A DNA stretch of 64,000 bases, from positions 15,594,919 through 15,658,918 of the forward strand of contig JALIGW010000010.1 in NCBI GenBank assembly GCA_023053685.1, written 5' to 3'. Each line of letters opens with the position of its first letter. The stretch's first letter is position 1. The notes below the pieces were generated by a model that was not told where the DNA came from, did not search any database, and saw nothing but the letters and a program-made list of their open reading frames with translations. The position numbers were made by a program, and so were the translations under genes. Shown here one piece after another: positions 24,146-34,420 of the stretch. The DNA comes from Diadophis punctatus similis. Taxonomy: Eukaryota > Chordata > Lepidosauria > Squamata > Dipsadidae.

Positions 24146-24418
24146 TTAATTTTCCTTTCTATCTTCTTTTTCCTCATTATTAGTTTCTTGTTTCTCATTT
24201 ATATTCTCTTTTACCAATTCTTGCTTTTTATTTTCCTCTTCTTTTTGCTCATTATTAACTTCTTGATTCTCGCTTATATTCTCTTTTACCAATTCCTCTC
24301 CTAATTCCTGTTCTATGCATTTCAGTGGTTTTTCTGGCTCTATAATATCTTTTAATATTACATGCGCATTTTTTAACATCCCAAACAATTCTTCATACAT
24401 CCAAAACTCCATTTTCAA
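24146..24418 (-). pseudogene. L1 ORF1-like N-terminal fragment
   Basis: A 90-codon frame starting MKMEFWMYEELFGMLKNAH, followed by a Glu/Lys/Asn-rich tandem repeat (unit near ELVKENISENQEVNN, two copies), probably coiled coil. It ends without the RRM and C-terminal domains of L1 ORF1p. It lies downstream of the L1-like leader. Assignment to ORF1 is inference from position and composition. Confidence 0.4.
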
Positions 24419-24809
24419 TTTACCATTTTTTTACTTTTATATTATACCACAATTAACTCCCTCTTCTCATTTTCCAATTTTAATTTCCAGTCCCAATTTT
24501 AGTCCAAACCAATTCAAAAGTCTTATGTCTTCCACAGCCGAAGAAAAACTAAGTTCAACAATGAAACGGAACCAGGCAGTCCTTAAAAAGTTCTTACAAT
24601 AGTCAACTTATCTTTCTTTTAGTCAAGATCAGCCTTTGTCTATGCTTTGTTTCTTGTTTCTTCCACTGAGTGTTGTACTTACTTTCCTCCAGTAGATGGC
24701 TCTCTCAAATCTCCGTACTGTCTATTCGTTTTCTTATCAAGGATACTAAAAAGTTTTAAATCCATGCAAAGGGGAAAAAAGGATTCTTTTTCTTCTTCAA
24801 ATCTTCTCT

Positions 24810-25517
24810 AAAGACTCTAAATGTTGGAGATGCGAATGTCAGGATGCTACATACTTTCATATATGGTGGACCTGTAAAAAGATCAAGGCATTTTGGATAA
24901 AAATTTGGTGGATTATACAAAATATTTTAAAGAAAAAGATTAAGTTCACACCACAATTTTTCTTGTTGAGGATAATAACGGACTGTTCTGTTATAGAGAC
25001 TAAGCTGGTTTTGAATTGTATATCCGCTGCCAGATTGCTGGTAGCACAATATTGGAAGAAAGAAGATATACCTACAATTGAAGAATGGACGTTGAAAATG
25101 ACACATTTGGCTGAAATGGCCAAGATTTCATCATACTTAAAGGACCACTCAAATGAAAGATATATATTGGAATGGAATAGGTGGACTGAATATATTCAAA
25201 AAAAGTATCAGTCTAAAATAATTCAAATTGTTTATTAATGTTGGAAACTTGTGAAATGATATACTATACTTTCAAGCTTTTGGATTGTTAAAGAGTTAAG
25301 GATGAAAGGGTATTTTTGAACTAATAACTTTTTTTTCCCTTTTATAGTATTTTGGAAGTTTTATGTTAGTATCCTTGGATTTATACCTTGTACTTTTTCT
25401 GGGAAGTCCGGGAGGGTGGGAGGGGGGGAAAGGGGAGGGGGGAGGGGGAGAGGAGGGGGAGAAAAAGGGGGGAAATGTTTGTACTTTGTACTTTTAAAAC
25501 TTTTTAATAAAAAAAAA
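24810..25517 (+). mobile_element. 5'-truncated L1 LINE, plus strand
   Basis: Encodes the C-terminal end of L1 ORF2 (CWRC zinc-knuckle-like start, IWWTC, then LLVAQYWKKEDIPTIEEW) to the stop at 25238, then a 3' UTR with a G-rich tract (25400-25475) and an A tail ending 25517. It is flanked by cttctct at 24803-24809 and 25518-25524, a short target duplication. The frame from 24963 to 25238 is open. It inserted into the leader of the L1 derivative. Confidence 0.8.
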
Positions 25518-26035
25518 CTTCTCTTTTTCTTCTTTTAAAACTTCTCTAATTCCATTTCTAATTGACAAAAAAAATTTCTTGGGCTTCCACTGTTTCAATC
25601 CCACTTTTCTTTTCTTTTCCTGTATTCCTGTATTCTCAAGTAGCCACTACTTTAATCTTTAAAAATTGTTTAGAATCCAAATTTTAAATTTTCTTTTACT
25701 CATAAACTGGCCAATTTCTCTCCGGGTTCCAACACTTCATCCAAACACCGTTCCTGCTCAAAATCTTAATCCGGTTGCCCCAGCTCCAGAGCGGTCATTG
25801 AAAGATGGCCTCCACCCCCACTGTCGGTTTGAAGAGCTTGTTTCTGACCTGCCAAGGAGCTTGCCTTGCTCCCCGTGATCTTCCAAAATGCCTCTTATTT
25901 ACCATCCCTTCAGGATGGCTCTGGTCCGCAGACCCCCCAACAGCAGTTCATCCGACTGGGTTTTCGCAAAGCTCATAGAAGCTCCGCTATTTTCCCAGCC
26001 GGTCTCCGACACTTCTGGTTCTGGAAATTTATTTA

Positions 26036-26716
26036 TGGAAATGTCGGTGCGTCTTATACACCGAATACAGCAATTTTTAGCCTCCCGAAGCCCCACCCCC
26101 ACATCCAATTTTTGCAAAAAATGGGCCAGGTTTTTTGCAAAAATTGGGGCATTTTTGCCTTCCCCCACCCCCTAGGAGTGCTCTGCAGGCTTCCCAGATC
26201 CTCTGTATGCCCTGTTTTTGCAAAAAAATGAACGAAAAATGGGCCATTTTTTGCAAAAATTGGGGCATTTTTGCCTTCTAATTACCCCATCTAGCATGAC
26301 TGGAGGAGGAATTCTGGGAGTTGAAGTCCACTAGTCTTAAAGCTGTCAAGTTTGAAGACCCCTGGGTTAGGGGTTAAGGGTGCAAGGGTCTTCAAACTTG
26401 GCAAGTTTAAGACTTGTGGACTTCAACTCCCATTCCTGAGCTAGCATGACTGGAGGAGGAATTCTGGGAGTTGAAGTCCACTAGTCTTAAAGCTGTCAAG
26501 TTTGAAGTTTGTAAAAAGTATACATGGTTGTAAAAAGTGTACATGGTTGTAAAAAGTATGCATGATTGTGAAAAGTATTCTGCTACACTGGTATTTTATT
26601 AAATAATATATTACTGCACCATTTGGTTCAGAATACTTTTTTCCTTGTTTTCCTCCTCTAAAATCTAGGTGCGTCTTATACTCCGGTGCGTCTTATACTC
26701 CGAAAAATATGGTATA
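26036..26716. mobile_element. TA-type element with internal hAT-MITE remnants
   Basis: Left end tcggtgcgtcttatacacc is partly lost against the L1 leader; the right end gcgtcttatactccgaaaaatatgg followed by TA is intact. A 66-bp phrase beginning ctagcatgactggaggagg occurs twice exactly (about 26293 and 26442), separated by its partial inverse, as in the cttcaactccca MITE family. The interior also repeats ttgcaaaaattggggcattt. Confidence 0.5.
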
Positions 26717-26869
26717 TTAGGTCACATGTTACTATGTACCATGCTTTGAAAACACAGTTACTGTAAAGAGTATTATCAAAATTGCTGATATATAAATTTC
26801 TTTGAGATCAGAATTAAACCATTAGATTTAATGAGACTTTGTCTTGATGTTACCCAATAAACTGAGCTG

Positions 26870-28823
26870 TCAGAGTTCAAACTGTCATTCAGAAGGAAAA
26901 GGGGGGAGCCTGGCTCTGTTTGATCAAAAGGTTATACATATCCGGATCCCAGGCATCTGAGAGTTTTTTCATCTTAAGATAAGGGTTTATGTGGGGGGTA
27001 TCCGGATCCCAGACACATGGGAGCCTCTTCGTCTTAAGAGAATGTTTTATGGGGGGGGGGGGGTAATTGAAAGGAAGAACGGATCTGAGAAGCGGATCCA
27101 TTTGTCAAACATTTGTGTATTCATTATGTGGAATGGGGTGGGGTGTTAGCTTAAAAGACTTGTCTTGCCTGAGGGCATGTTAGACCTCGCTTTGGTTTGA
27201 AATGGTTGTATCCAGATGCAAATAAAGGAAATCCTTTTGAAAACCTTTGACTGGACTCAGAAGTTCGTACCTTATTTTGTGACTGAAGACAATCCTTACA
27301 GAAAGCAAGGTCTGCAAAATCGGTCAACCCAGAGAGTAACTTCGCTCTACTGAGGGGACCGGGCAATCATGACCGAGAAAAACCGGGAGCAGGAAGAAAT
27401 TGAATGCTGGGGGGAGACACCAATCACCCCCCGGGCGGAAGCCTGTCCCGCACTCCCCAGCAAAGAGGCTGAGGGAGATTTTGAGGCCTCTGGAAAGCCC
27501 CGCTGGTCTATCGGCATTGGAAAAAAAGACAGCTGGGATGGCAGAACCAGAGGTGTCACTCTTAACCGGGGGGATCGGAAGCCCCGTTGGGAATTAGAGC
27601 TAGAAGCAGCCATGGATCAGAAAGAACCCACCGAAGCGCCTCTAAGGGAGGGGCGGTTGAAGAGATACCTGTCCCAGCTGGTAATGGAAACATTAGAAAA
27701 TCTCAACATCCGAGGGACCCCAGAACGATGGATAACGAGCGCTGGGAGCACAGCAACTGCTGAGGAAACTGGGGGGGGCAACAACCTCTGGGGAGCAGGC
27801 GTGCAAATGGAGGACGCGGCAGGAAACCCAACAAACCCCCCCAGGGCAGCACACGCAGCAGCACCACTTCCTAACCAACTCCAAACTCCACAACTAGAAA
27901 GGAAAACTCCCCCCCTGGGGGTGAAATTTGATGGGGACCCACAACAATTGGGATTTTTCGTAGCACATGTGCTCACCTATATGCAAGAATATGGACGTGA
28001 GTTCCAAACCCAGGGATCCTGGGTGCGAGCAGTTACCTTAGCCCTGGAAGGAGCCGCGGCCAGATGGATGGTAACCCTACATAACGACGACGCACCCGAA
28101 CTGCGCAATTTCAACCAATTCATGATGGCCCTACGACGACGATTCGAGGACCCGCTGGCAGACCGCAAAGCACGCGACCGTATTAAGGTGGTGAAACAGG
28201 GACGACGACCAGTGGCGGAGTACACTGAAGAATTCCGGGACCTCGCATGTCGGCTAAACTGGCCAGAAGACATCCTGGTAAGCTGTTTTAAGGATGGACT
28301 GAGTGACGATCTGTATAATGCCTGCGTGGCTAGGGGTGCACCGAATCATCTGCATGAGTGGTACCTCACCGCTGAAGAAGCGGAGATTGATATGGCTAGG
28401 AATCAGTACTGTACGGGGAGAGCATGGAAGAAATCCCCACCCCAATGGAGGAAAGAACCCTTCAGAAGGCAACAGGGCTTCTCCCCTAAACCTCCAATCT
28501 GTTACAAATGCGGGAAGGAGGGACACCGAGCATCCGAATGCTGGCCCCAAACACCCACCCGGAAACCCGAACGCCAAACGGGGGAGAGACCAACGAGACC
28601 CATCCAGCGGGGGAGGGAAACAGCCCTGAGGAGCAGCGAGATGACGGGACCACCACCCCCTCCTCCTGCTGAAAACAACACCCCGGCATTTCAAAGGGAA
28701 GATCTAGCCGCGTTCGAGAGCGATCCGGAGGATGAAGCACTGGTAAGCAAACCAATTGAACCGCTCACCCTCCCACTCAGACTATTTATCCCTAACCAAG
28801 AGGGGGGAAAAATATCAAAATAA
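26870..28823 (+). mobile_element. Ty3/gypsy retrotransposon: 5' LTR plus gag (element S1)
   Basis: The LTR ends CTTACA at 27300. Within it are TTAAAA (27151-27156), a predicted RNA start near 27180 and AATAAA (27221-27226). U3 holds a tandem ~62-bp repeat (26938-27060, each containing tatccggatcccag). Directly after the LTR, aaagcaaggtct (27302-27313) is complementary to agacctcgcttt (27182-27193) at 11 of 12 positions, as in self-priming Tf1/sushi elements. The gag frame follows; pol and 3' LTR are absent after about 28820. The left LTR edge is uncertain. Confidence 0.65.
27369..28823 (+). CDS. Ty3/gypsy Gag, intact frame
   Basis: A 484-codon frame with no interruption. After a variable N-terminus it has a capsid-type region from FDGDPQQLGFF (about residue 188) through ARWMVTL and RFEDPLADRKARDRI to EYTEEFRDLACRLNWPEDIL, then a CCHC zinc knuckle CYKCGKEGHRASEC near residue 380, and a Pro-rich tail. 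Gag forms the retrotransposon particle and binds RNA through the knuckle. The start at 27369 is the first ATG after the primer site. The frame ends at 28821 shortly before recognisable homology stops, and no protease or polymerase follows. An intact gag without pol could be a recent deletion or a retained gene; the sequence cannot decide. Confidence 0.8.
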   Translation: MTEKNREQEEIECWGETPITPRAEACPALPSKEAEGDFEASGKPRWSIGIGKKDSWDGRTRGVTLNRGDRKPRWELELEAAMDQKEPTEAPLREGRLKRYLSQLVMETLENLNIRGTPERWITSAGSTATAEETGGGNNLWGAGVQMEDAAGNPTNPPRAAHAAAPLPNQLQTPQLERKTPPLGVKFDGDPQQLGFFVAHVLTYMQEYGREFQTQGSWVRAVTLALEGAAARWMVTLHNDDAPELRNFNQFMMALRRRFEDPLADRKARDRIKVVKQGRRPVAEYTEEFRDLACRLNWPEDILVSCFKDGLSDDLYNACVARGAPNHLHEWYLTAEEAEIDMARNQYCTGRAWKKSPPQWRKEPFRRQQGFSPKPPICYKCGKEGHRASECWPQTPTRKPERQTGERPTRPIQRGRETALRSSEMTGPPPPPPAENNTPAFQREDLAAFESDPEDEALVSKPIEPLTLPLRLFIPNQEGGKISK

Positions 28824-29095
28824 TTTTCTTATTGGTTGTATCAGATCCACATTTTTTTCATAACCAGTATAGCTTAATAAATTTTCTTCTCTGTCAAGGC
28901 CTCACAGGTCTTTTCTTAGACAGTTAAAATCTGTAGAGGGAGACTAGAATTCTGGCATATATAATTAATTAATCAAATGTATATGCTGGCTGAAATCCAA
29001 CAACTCTGGATGATTCTCAAATGATTTAAAAGATAAAAACAAGATTGTAAATTGAGCCTCAAAGTTAGTTTTTTGCCACCTTCAACCTTGTAAAG
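28824..29095. other. Unassigned sequence replacing S1 pol
   Basis: AT-rich, no domain; starts where gypsy homology ends. Its origin is not recognised. Confidence 0.4.
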
Positions 29096-29100
29096 TTTTG

Positions 29101-30336
29101 TGTCAACTGTCCGACTAGTGAACCCAAAATAAGGAAACACTCTTGGAGCTTTGAATTCCCAAAAGTAAAACTTTATTGGATACACCATTTTGGTACTGAA
29201 GAAACAAAACCAGCTCTGGTTTCCCTGCTCAAATGCTTGCCTAGTTAAACAATAGCTTCCTCTTCTTCCCACCCCTAGGTGATCACATTGTCCAATTATG
29301 AGATGTCCAAATGCTCCAAATAGTTCCACATCTGGTTCAGGAAATAGGCTAGCTTCTCTGGCCACCCATCAAACATGGCTTTCAGCAACGGGGCTCTCAG
29401 TTGTCCCAAACCAGCATGTAACCCGTGGCAGCCCCACTGCCTGTGGGACCACTTGGCCTGAGCTTCTGCCACTACAGGGATCATCTGGCCATGTCCTGCA
29501 ACTGTGGGAGGGATGGCAGCCACCCTGGGGGACCCCAACTCCTTGGGCCATGCTCCCCAGCCTCACCCATTGGGGAGGAGATGGAGATGGGGTTGGTGAT
29601 GCTTGGCCAGTCTCAAGTTCTGCTCCCAGGACCGACAATTTCATTGACGCTCCTCCCCACATCTCCATTCTGACAAATCTTTCACATAGCTGCTCCATGG
29701 AAGAGCGAAGGTATGCTGTCAGGAATTTCCACTCCACCAGTTCTTCCCAGTCTACAGTCCTCCGGGCCTTTCATTTGCTCCCTCAAGTCATGGCCACTTT
29801 GGGAGGAATCAAAGGGAATTGTACTTCAGCTGCCTTCCCCACTTTACTCAGCCATTACATTTTCAGATCAGGGCAAATGGATCCTGCCTCAACTCCTTCC
29901 TCATGTACCAGCAGCTGCTCCATCTTCTCTGCCCTCACCTTGGATTGGGTCACCATGGTTTGTGTCCTAGAGACAGCTTGGGTTGCTGCCAGTGCCTCCC
30001 GAATAGGAATCGATTCAGACTTCACTGTGGCATCAACTTTCCACTCTGTTCTGGACATCGTTAGGTTACAGCTCTGTCGGAGGCATCTGAGTAGGCTGTG
30101 TTAAGTTAAGGAGAGCTGGTTTAATATCAACTGTCCAACTAGTGAACCCAAAATAAGGAAACATTCTCAGGAGTTTTGAATTCCCAAAAGTAACACTTTA
30201 TTGGATACATCATTTTGGTACTGAAGAAACAAAACCAGTTATAGTTTTCCAACCGCTCAAATGCTTGCCTAGTTAAATAATAGCTTCCTCTTCTTCCCAC
30301 CCCTAGGTAATCACATTGTCCAATTATGAGACATCC
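29101..30336 (-). mobile_element. Small non-autonomous LTR element with two LTRs (element S2)
   Basis: Two direct repeats, 29101-29308 and 30125-30336, are about 90% alike and act as LTRs; TTTTG flanks both ends (29096-29100, 30337-30341). On the minus strand each has AATAAA, and the left copy carries agagctggttt, exactly complementary to aaaccagctct just inside the right (5') LTR (plus-strand agagctggttt, 30111-30121). The right LTR copy has drifted there. The inside is only ~0.8 kb: a Gag N-terminal remnant that ends at FDGWPEKLAYFLNQMW, the start of a capsid region, at the 3' LTR. LTR edges may be off by 3 bp. Confidence 0.75.
29306..30060 (-). pseudogene. Truncated gag remnant of element S2
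   Basis: Frame pieces on the minus strand begin MSRTEWKVDATVKSESIP (from 30058) and continue in shifted frames to MFDGWPEKLAYFLNQMWNY (about 29310-29370). The last piece resembles the capsid start FDGDPQQLGFF of the S1 Gag. At least one frameshift separates the parts. It cannot make a full Gag. Confidence 0.55.
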
Positions 30337-30341
30337 TTTTG

Positions 30342-31389
30342 TTATGGGAACAGTCCATCTCTTTCTCAAGCACCTGCAGTGGTGACCTTGATGGATGCCA
30401 GTTCATTGGCAAGTTTCATTAAGGTTTGAAAAAAGCAAAGTGGTTCAATCTTGACATTTTGGAGAGGGCGTGGCCAGTGCCGTGGCGAGACAACGTGTTC
30501 TTTGGGGGCTCCTGAAGAAACGTCGAATCCCCAGCTGATTTGGGGTCTTCACTGACTTAAACTGTCCTGGAGGGACAGTGGATAAAGAGACACAAGCTGA
30601 TGCGAACAGGGAAAAGCAATTTCCCTGGAGAGGTGGAAGCCTCTGAAACAGGCAGCTGAGGAAAGTGGCCATTGTGAGCCGCTAAGAAGCTAGGGCAGCC
30701 ACATCAAAAGAAGCAGGAAGAAGAAAATGTGGATTGTTGGGGTGTGAAGATTGCTTTGATCTAAGTACTGTGCAGGAGTGGTGAGTGAACAAGGTGCTGA
30801 CACCGGGTGAGTGATTCTCATGAGCTCATTTCTTTCATAACAACAAAAGAGAAAAACATTTCCGTATCATCACTTCCTCTCTTCTTCATTCCCAGAAAAT
30901 GGTAAAAACATATCCTGTGTAAAAGCTGACATACATAAAATACATTTTGTTATACAATATGATTTACAAATAGATTCAAAATGGTTATGCTATGGCTCTT
31001 ATTACATGTCTTATTTAACAAGAATAAATTCATATTTCTCACAATCCTCCCTCTCTGATTTTATCGAATTTTATTCTTGGAACAATACGCACATCCTCCT
31101 TATTCAGGGCCCACTTCCCTAACTTCTTAGGGTTTCTCATCTTACAACAATACTTGCATTACTTCACACACATACAGACATACAGTACATCTAATACAGA
31201 CACAAGATATACAGCCTATAACTATATAATGATTATAGTGCCTACAAATGGTTTTTCAACCATGCAAAACTTGACAACCAAGAGTTAATACATTCCATAA
31301 CCCATGGAATGCAGAATTCTCAGTTTCATGTTGTAGGTGGTAGTAAAGCTCTTAATTGTGATTTATTTTCTATATCAAAGCAGCATAAT
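30342..31389. other. Unassigned sequence between LTR elements
   Basis: A G-rich phrase (ggagagggcgtggcc, near 30462) followed by AT-rich sequence. It resembles an LTR-element or LINE leader, but no family is identified. No supported gene. Confidence 0.35.
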
Positions 31390-31391
31390 CC

Positions 31392-32003
31392 TTGGAATTC
31401 TTCACAACCATGGCCTATCCTAATAATATATCAATAGCAACACGGTTACTGTGCCTCACAAATCTGTCCTCGGAGATCCACAGGAGTCTGGACAGCCACA
31501 AAGGACTGAACGAGCAGAATCGTCCGAGGCAGCAACGGGTCCTGGGTGTGGGTGTATTCGGGTTTGCGGGATAAGGCATCCGCCTGTTGGTTACGCCCAC
31601 TCAGGATATACGTGATCCAGAAGTTGAAGCGGGCAAAGAAAAAGGATCATCGGATCTGCCGTTGATTCAACTTCCTGGCAGTCTGCAGGAACTCAAGATT
31701 TTTATGGTCCGTCCGCACTTCAACTTGATGTCGGGCCCCCTCGAGGTGGTGCCACCAGGTCTCGAATGCAGTCTTGATAGCCAGCAACTCTTTTTCCCAA
31801 ATCGTATAGTTGCGCTCGGACTGAGTGAGTTTTTGGGAATAGTAAGCGTACGGGAACAGAGGACCGCCATTCTGATGAGTCTGCAGCAGTACAGCTCCAA
31901 CAGCAATATCGGACGCGTCCGCCTTCACCACGAACGGACAGTGAGAGTCTGGGTGCTTAAGGATTGGTTCCTTCATGAATGCATCCGTGAGGACCTTGAA
32001 CAC
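31392..32003 (-). pseudogene. Gypsy RNase H and tether region (S3)
   Basis: Minus-strand frame with RT thumb/RNase H motifs: ILKHPDSHCPFVVKADASD, GAVLLQ, YYSQKLTQSERNYTIWEKELLAI and VRTDHKNLEFLQ. The DAS-E-D acidic residues are present. A frame change near 31650 is needed to reach DALSRKPEY at about 31560. Downstream integrase is missing. Confidence 0.8.
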
Positions 32004-32010
32004 CTGCTGT

Positions 32011-32999
32011 TCAGGAGTGCCCCACTGGAAGGGGACTTGCTTTTGCAGGAGCCGAGTGAAAGGCGCAGTCAGAGTGGCGAACCCTGGGATGAAGGTCCGG
32101 TAATACTTTGTGAACCCCAGGAGTCACTGGACATCCTTCACCTGGCAAGGAGATTGCCACATCTTCAAGGCTTTGACTTTGCCATGATCCATCGCTATGC
32201 CTTCTGGAGAAATGTGATGGGCCAAGAAATCGATGGTTGTTTGATAGAATTGACATTTCTCCAGTTTGGCATAGAGATGGTGTTCTCACAGCCACTGCAG
32301 GACTTGGCAGAAGTGCTGGAGGTGACTGCTCCAGGATGTGGAGTACATCAGTATGTCGTTGAGATAGACCACGACAAACTGGTCCAGCAAATCCCTGAAG
32401 ATGTGGTTCGTGAAATGCTGGAACACAGCCGGAGCATTCGTTAATCCGAACAGCATGACCGTGTACTCGAAGTGGCCATACCGAGTCCCGAACGTGGTCT
32501 TCCACTGGTCCCCCTCACGAATCTGCACCAGGTTGTATGCGCCACACAGGTCCAACTTTGTGAAGATGGTCGCCGATCGGAGCCATTCCATGAGCTCTGG
32601 GATGAGGGGCAAAGGGTACCGGTTGCGCACTGTGATGCCATTAAGTTTCCTATAGTCACAGCACAGGCGCAAGTCTCCAGTCTTTTTTTTCACAAAGAGG
32701 ACAGGGGCAGACAATGGCAATGAGGAGGGTCAGATAAAACCCCTGACCAGGTTCTTGTCAACAAAGTCCCGCAACGCGGCCAGTTTGGGTTCCGACATAG
32801 AGTAAATGTGCCCGACAGGAAGCGGAGCATTGGAGATCAGGTCAATGGGGCAATCATACGGCCGGTGCGGGGGCAATTGGTCTGCCTCTTTCTCGCTGAA
32901 CACATCGGCAAAGTCCAAAAGGTCGGCTGGCAGTGAGACATAGGGAGGCTCTGGTACCATGCCCACACAAATGTGGCACGTATGGTCCACGCACTGCAA
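32011..32999 (-). pseudogene. Gypsy reverse transcriptase (S3), mutated active site
   Basis: Spans from PYDCPIDLI and MSEPKLAALRDFVD through [38 protein letters not shown] to [11 protein letters not shown]. The catalytic motif should be YLDD; here it is YLND, so the first catalytic Asp of the pair is lost. Frame breaks lie near 32725 and 32290. RNA-dependent DNA synthesis by this copy is not expected. Confidence 0.85.
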
Positions 33000-33035
33000 A
33001 CTGGGGAATGAAATAAAGTTCTGGGACCAAACAAT

Positions 33036-33420
33036 TCAAGGGTCGTGGGTGCACAGCCACACCAGTACTAGCACCAGGGGAAAATGGAGTCCCGACGTGA
33101 TGTAAAACTGGATGGCCTCCTCATGCTGTCCGATGGTCAAGCGCACCGGTTGCATGATGGCCTTGATCGGACCGGACAGCAACACCTGACCATCAATCAT
33201 CTCGACCATCATCGGCTGATCCATGGGACACAAGGGGACGTCGATATGCCAAGCAAACTCCTCGTCCATGAAATTCGTGGTCACTCCGGAGTCCACCAGG
33301 GCATGTGCGGTGATCCCTTGGACCTGGTGGTCGACGAAGACCTTGGTCTCCAGAAGAGGTCCAGAATCCATCTCAGCCGGGCGGGAGTCCTTCTGTATGT
33401 ATGCCCGACCCAGCATTTCC
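33036..33420 (-). pseudogene. Gypsy aspartic protease region (S3)
   Basis: Contains AHALVDSGVTTNFMD, the D-S-G active-site motif of retropepsins, followed by VEMIDGQVLLSGPI. It lies between the zinc knuckle and RT as expected. It is out of frame with neighbours on both sides. Confidence 0.8.
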
Positions 33421-33421
33421 C

Positions 33422-34379
33422 CTAGGTTGGGCTCCGCCCGTTTCCCGACAGGGACGGCAGGGACTGTAAAGCAGGACCAGACACAGAAGCCCCACGACCC
33501 TTTCTGGGGCAAGAGCGGGTGAAATGGCCGGGCTCCCCGCAGTACAAGCACAACCCCCCAGCCCGACGTCTGTCCTTTTCCGCACCAGACAAGCGGGGTC
33601 GAGCAGCACCAAGGTCCATGGCCTCGTCTCCTGGAGGTGGGGCCGACCGAATGACAGGATGAACCGGAGGGGCCTGGGCAGCACATCGTGGAGCTAGGGC
33701 CGGCCAGACGTCAGGTTGAACAGGAGGTGCTTGGGCAGCACAACGAGAGTTCCTCCCCTGCAACCTGGCATCAATCCTCAAACAGAGCTGCACCAGTTCG
33801 TTCATGGTGGAAGGAATGTCCACTCTCGCCAGCTCATCGAAAATACTGTCGGCAAGCCCTCCTGGAAGGCATCCAATAAAGCTGCCTCATTCCAGGCTGA
33901 GTCCTGGCTGAGCAGCCGAAACTCACTAATGTGTTCACGGAGTGGTTTCCGGCCTTGCTTCAGATTCCTTAATTGCCTCATCGCTGTCTGGGCCTTGATG
34001 GGATCAGCAAACATCTCCTCCAAATGAGCCAAAAATGCCCGAAGTCCTGGAGGAGAGGACTGTTCTGTACAAGCAAAGGTGTGGCCCAACGAGCTGCAGT
34101 GCCAGACAGCAAGCTGATAATGAACCCCACTTTGTCCCGGTCATGGGGGAAATCGTCCGGCCATAAGGACATAAACAACTGGCACTGGCCCAGGAAAGCA
34201 GGGAACATAGACTCATCCCCATTAAATTTGTCCGGCATAGCTATCGGGCAATTTCTCTTCGGGGCGGGAACCAAAGTGGGAGCAGCTGCTGTAATCTGAT
34301 TTTGCTGCTGAGTCATTTGAGCAGCCATGGCTACAAGCTGCTGCCTAAGCTGGGCGTTTTTATCCCGAAGCTGATCCAT
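33422..34379 (-). pseudogene. Gypsy Gag (S3), frameshifted
   Basis: Probable start MDQLRDKNAQLRQQL at 34379 with a coiled-coil-like N-terminus, then MPDKFNGDESMFPAFLGQCQLF and GFIISLLSGTAARWATPL, typical of sushi-class capsids (also the ancestors of mammalian RTL genes). A frameshift near 34030 leads into FADPIKAQTAMRQLRNLKQG, another near 33810 into the C-terminus with a repeated AAQAPPV motif and the CCHC knuckle CLYCGEPGHFTRSC. An in-frame ATG exists upstream at 34436, but it lies in the LTR end. Confidence 0.8.
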
Positions 34380-34408
34380 GCTAAGTCCTGCAGTGTGTGT
34401 GGTTTTAG

Positions 34409-34420
34409 GCTGGAAGCAAC
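34409..34420 (-). promoter_or_regulatory. Predicted self-priming primer binding site of S3
   Basis: Minus-strand gttgcttccagc abuts the LTR and pairs with gctggaagcaac at 34766-34777 over 12 of 12 bases. No tRNA 3'-end complement (TGG start) is seen here. Confidence 0.65.

Larger units (their letters stand above)
22725..26035 (-). mobile_element. L1-derived element lacking ORF2
   Basis: Read on the minus strand it has a GC-richer leader (about 25530-26035), a short ORF1-like frame (24418-24146), a long AT-rich stretch with two ~300-bp imperfect direct repeats (about 23195-23480 and 23500-23750, both containing tttccatttctcaaaacaca), and a T-rich plus-strand start corresponding to an A-rich 3' tail. 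No reverse transcriptase frame is present. A solo LTR and a 5'-truncated L1 have inserted into it. A non-autonomous, HAL1-like L1 derivative is the inference. Confidence 0.45.

Noticed and set aside
29101..30336. Simple segmental duplication of 205 bp
   Set aside because: The repeats have TATA/AATAAA-like signals in LTR order, flank a gag remnant, are bordered by TTTTG, and have a matching primer site, so LTRs explain them better.
31587..33522. Plus-strand frames (for example 285 codons at 31587)
   Set aside because: These are antisense shadows of gypsy RT, RNase H and protease on the minus strand.
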